Assembly (NCBI GenBank): GCA_041690035.1
Contig: JBDNFC010000016.1
Location: 163,289 to 227,288, forward strand
From: CALSPH01 sp041690035
GTDB lineage: Bacteria; Bacteroidota; Bacteroidia; NS11-12g; UBA955
Length of the DNA stretch: 64,000 nt
Direction: 5' to 3'
Made by a program: the position numbers and the translations under genes. Positions 61,660-64,000 of this stretch are shown here, piece after piece (position 1 is the stretch's first letter; every line of letters starts with the position of its first letter). The notes under the pieces are model-generated. The model worked only from the letters and a program-made list of their open reading frames with translations. It did not search any database and was not told the DNA's origin.

Positions 61660-63794
61660 CTTTATCGCAGAAATTAAAGACAGCAATGTTTTTATTGATT
61701 TCATCAAATTTTTTATCCTTAAGCGCTCAATTATTGTCACTTTATGATGCCGTATTAAATCCAGCATTGAGGGTAGAGAGGCTAAGTCAGCAAGGATGGG
61801 TGCCGAAAACCAATATTGCATATTATGTTAACAATGCCATACAAGAAAATAAGGTTGTGTTTTATAATGCAAAATTGAATATTACAGATACTAGTTTTAG
61901 TTTTAAAATATTTGACAGCATTTGCACAACAAAAAATATCAAATTAACAAATCTGCCTTTTTTAACTTTTATAAGTGAATTTGTTTTTCATTTTAAATAT
62001 AAATCAACCTTGTACAGCTTTGATCTAAAGTCAAATGCAATTCAAAAAGTAATCTCATTTTTACCATCAGAAGCAGAAGCTTATCATCAAAAAAGCAACA
62101 ATTTAGCTTATGTTGTTGATGCTAATATTTTTTTAAAAATTGGTGATACAACTCCTTTGCAACTTTCTAATGATGGGGGAAATGGAATAGTTTATGGACA
62201 AGCAGTTCACAGAAGTGAGTTTGGTATAAATAGCGGATTATTTTGGAGTGAGCTAGGAAATAAATTAGCTTTTTACAGAATGGATGAAACAATGGTAACT
62301 ACTTATCCTGTTTATAACCTAAAAGATACGCCTGCCACTGTTCGCTTGATTAGATATCCGGTTGCAGGGGCAAAAAGTCACCATGTATCGGTTGGTGTTT
62401 TTGATATAAAAACCAAAAAAACAACTTACTTAAAAACTACTGGAAATCCAGAAGATTATTTAACCAACATTACTTGGTCGCCAAACGAAGCATTTATTTA
62501 CCTTGCAAGAATAAATAGATTGCAAAATTATATGTCTTTAGAGCAATACGATGCCGAGAACGGTAATTTAATAAAGATAATATTTAATGAAACAAGCCTA
62601 ACTTATGTTGAGCCCGAGAATGGAATCATTTTTAAACAAGGTGAGCAAGAAGTTTTTTATTGGCAAAGTGAACGCAGCGGCTACAATCACTTATACCTCT
62701 ATCAAAAAGGGGTTTTTAAAAAGCAAATTACATCAGGTGAATTTACCATTACCGATTTTATTGGCCAAAATGCAAAAAAACTTTTTTTTATGAGCACTTC
62801 TGCACATGATTTAGAACAAAATTTATACAGCTCAGGCACAAATGGCGAAGGCCCTACTAGAATAACAAAAACAGAAGGCACACATCAAGTAATAGCAAAT
62901 GATGACTTTACCTACTTTATAGATATTTACAGCAATTATTCAATGCCGAATGTATATTCAATTATTGATGCAAATGGAAACGAACGAAAGAGGTTACTTA
63001 CTTCAAAAAATCCTCTCAAAAATTTTAAATTAGGTAAAACTTTAGTATTTGCTTTAGACAATAATGGAACAAAGCTTTATAGCAGAATAATATTGCCTTC
63101 AAATTTTGACAGCACAAAAAAATATCCAGTAATTACTTATGTTTATGGCGGGCCTCACTTACAACTTATTGGAAATAAATTTTTAGCTGGAAGCAATTAT
63201 TGGATGCAATATATGGCTCAAAAGGGGTATATCGTTTTTACGCTAGACAATAGAGGTAGTATGAATAGGGGGCAAGGGTTTGAATCACAAATACATAGAA
63301 GTGTAGGAGATGCAGAATTAGAAGATCAAATGATTGGGGTAAATTATTTAAAATCATTAAGCTATGTTGATACAAGCAGAATGGGTGTGCACGGTTGGAG
63401 TTTTGGGGGTTTTATGACTACGAGTCTTATGACAAAGTTTCCAAATGCGTATACTGTTGGTGTGGCAGGAGGGCCGGTTATAGATTGGAAATTCTATGAA
63501 ATTATGTATACAGAAAGATATATGGATATGCCTCAAGAAAATAAAGCGGGCTATGATAAAAGCAATTTATTAAACTATGTAAAAAACCTTTCAGGCAGAT
63601 TGTTAATGATACATGGCACTGACGATGATGTGGTTTTATGGCAACATAGCTTACTGTATTTAAAGGCTTGTATAGACGCCAATAATTTAAATCTTGATTA
63701 TTTTGTATACCCAGGCCATCCGCACAATGTATTGGGCAAAGATAGATTGCATCTTATGGGTAAGATTACTCAATATTTTGAAGATCATTTGTAA
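61647..63794 (+). CDS. Secreted dipeptidyl peptidase IV-like serine peptidase (S9)
   Basis: A 715-residue exported prolyl-type peptidase. Signal peptide to about residue 28, a beta-propeller (DPPIV N-terminal) domain to about 460, then an alpha/beta-hydrolase domain. Catalytic triad: Ser in HGWSFGGFMTT, Asp in IHGTDDDVV, His in YPGHPHNV. The GSMNRGQGFESQIH segment is typical of family members. It likely trims Xaa-Pro dipeptides outside the cytoplasm. Its start lies inside gldD, so it is coupled to the gliding genes. Confidence 0.93.
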   Translation: MAKLTLSQKLKTAMFLLISSNFLSLSAQLLSLYDAVLNPALRVERLSQQGWVPKTNIAYYVNNAIQENKVVFYNAKLNITDTSFSFKIFDSICTTKNIKLTNLPFLTFISEFVFHFKYKSTLYSFDLKSNAIQKVISFLPSEAEAYHQKSNNLAYVVDANIFLKIGDTTPLQLSNDGGNGIVYGQAVHRSEFGINSGLFWSELGNKLAFYRMDETMVTTYPVYNLKDTPATVRLIRYPVAGAKSHHVSVGVFDIKTKKTTYLKTTGNPEDYLTNITWSPNEAFIYLARINRLQNYMSLEQYDAENGNLIKIIFNETSLTYVEPENGIIFKQGEQEVFYWQSERSGYNHLYLYQKGVFKKQITSGEFTITDFIGQNAKKLFFMSTSAHDLEQNLYSSGTNGEGPTRITKTEGTHQVIANDDFTYFIDIYSNYSMPNVYSIIDANGNERKRLLTSKNPLKNFKLGKTLVFALDNNGTKLYSRIILPSNFDSTKKYPVITYVYGGPHLQLIGNKFLAGSNYWMQYMAQKGYIVFTLDNRGSMNRGQGFESQIHRSVGDAELEDQMIGVNYLKSLSYVDTSRMGVHGWSFGGFMTTSLMTKFPNAYTVGVAGGPVIDWKFYEIMYTERYMDMPQENKAGYDKSNLLNYVKNLSGRLLMIHGTDDDVVLWQHSLLYLKACIDANNLNLDYFVYPGHPHNVLGKDRLHLMGKITQYFEDHL

Positions 63795-63927
63795 TTAATT
63801 TTTACTTTAATGTTTTTGCGAATGCAGCAACAGTAAAGTAAAACAAATAGTGTATTAATTTCAAATTAGGCTTTAGAAATTCACAAAGTGATTACAGTAT
63901 GACAATATAAATGCGTAATTTAGTTAA

Positions 63928-64000
63928 ATGCGATTTTATTTTAAAATAATCAAAAGCAGCCCAAATGGTGAACTATTTTTTATGCTAAATAGTAAAAGAT
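63928..64000 (+). CDS. Start of an unidentified gene cut by the window end
   Basis: An ATG at 63928 opens a frame that runs off the window (24 complete codons) directly after an in-frame stop at 63925. The product begins MRFYFKIIKSSPNGELFFML then NSKR, which recalls the short beta hairpin repeats of YegP/DUF1508 proteins (F-x-I-x-K-S-x-N-G-x-x-x-F), but 24 residues are too few for a firm call. The 133 bases before it hold nothing I recognise. Confidence 0.35.
   Translation, partial: MRFYFKIIKSSPNGELFFMLNSKR

Noticed and set aside
63972..63993. Hairpin ACTATTT / AAATAGT near the window end
   Set aside because: It lies inside the open frame starting at 63928, is only seven AT-rich pairs, and lacks a downstream T run.

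Overview
The window is a compact, AT-rich chromosomal segment of a Bacteroidota bacterium, most likely from the Chitinophagales/Sphingobacteriales/Flavobacteriales side of the phylum. The evidence is Bacteroidota-specific gene content and promoter style. Marker genes include gldE-gldD, the DUF4340, DUF4249 and DUF2480 families, an IPExxxVDY-like gene next to pyruvate kinase, a TonB-dependent receptor with an N-terminal carboxypeptidase-regulatory-like domain, and a two-PDZ RseP. TAnnTTTG -7 elements recur a few bases before start codons, and I see no convincing Shine-Dalgarno sequences. I found no insertion sequence, prophage, integrase or CRISPR array. Most of the window is ordinary core genome in short operons whose genes overlap or nearly touch.

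Layout. 1-8.2 kb: the 3' part of a DUF4340 gene and a small membrane protein, then typA (-), gltA, and the chain cysS / M28 cyclotransferase-like lipoprotein / RmlD-like reductase. 8.4-18.1 kb: hscB-rseP (-), a TonB receptor with its DUF4249 lipoprotein behind a triple 31-bp-phased repeat, tgt-lptG, an SbtA-like permease and a TPR protein (-). 18.1-25.9 kb: a beta-CASP metallo-beta-lactamase protein, the queuosine-precursor transporter yhhQ, mnmD, a universal stress protein (-), a cation:proton antiporter, tRNA-His(GUG), a glycosyltransferase and a flippase. 25.9-29.3 kb (-): a small membrane protein, a zinc metallopeptidase, a secreted protein, a coiled-coil membrane protein, and separately a small repeat-bearing lipoprotein. 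29.4-32.9 kb: a MarR / IPExxxVDY / pyk / DUF2480 operon (-) divergent from a YceI lipoprotein, with a perfect inverted repeat between them.

33-36.2 kb: bifunctional ftcD, then a poorer region with an ORF remnant and a DUF6090-like gene. 36.2-44.8 kb (-): a CruF-like hydratase, a CrtI/CrtD desaturase and a 1016-residue TPR protein in one overlapping operon, then a subtilase preceded by two paralogous lipoproteins. 44.8-55.1 kb (+): folD, queE, pdxH, hldD, a 1214-residue orphan hybrid-topology histidine kinase and a coupled 1147-residue outer-membrane protein. 55.3-64 kb: tRNA-Ala(GGC), rng, a 29-residue basic ribosomal-type peptide, a TPR protein and HU (-), then mutY-ssb-gldE-gldD-dipeptidyl peptidase IV (+) and the start of a further gene.

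Shared themes are tRNA wobble-base modification (tgt, yhhQ, queE, mnmD), folate one-carbon chemistry (folD, ftcD), LPS/envelope assembly (lptG, hldD, flippase, glycosyltransferase, rmlD-like), carotenoid pigment formation, and gliding/type IX secretion (gldD, gldE). I see no complete unknown defence or mobile system. The most unusual signals are the phased repeats before the TonB receptor, the MarR-controlled pyk operon, the kinase/outer-membrane protein pair, the lipoprotein/subtilase operon and a glycosyltransferase that seems to lack a standard start codon.
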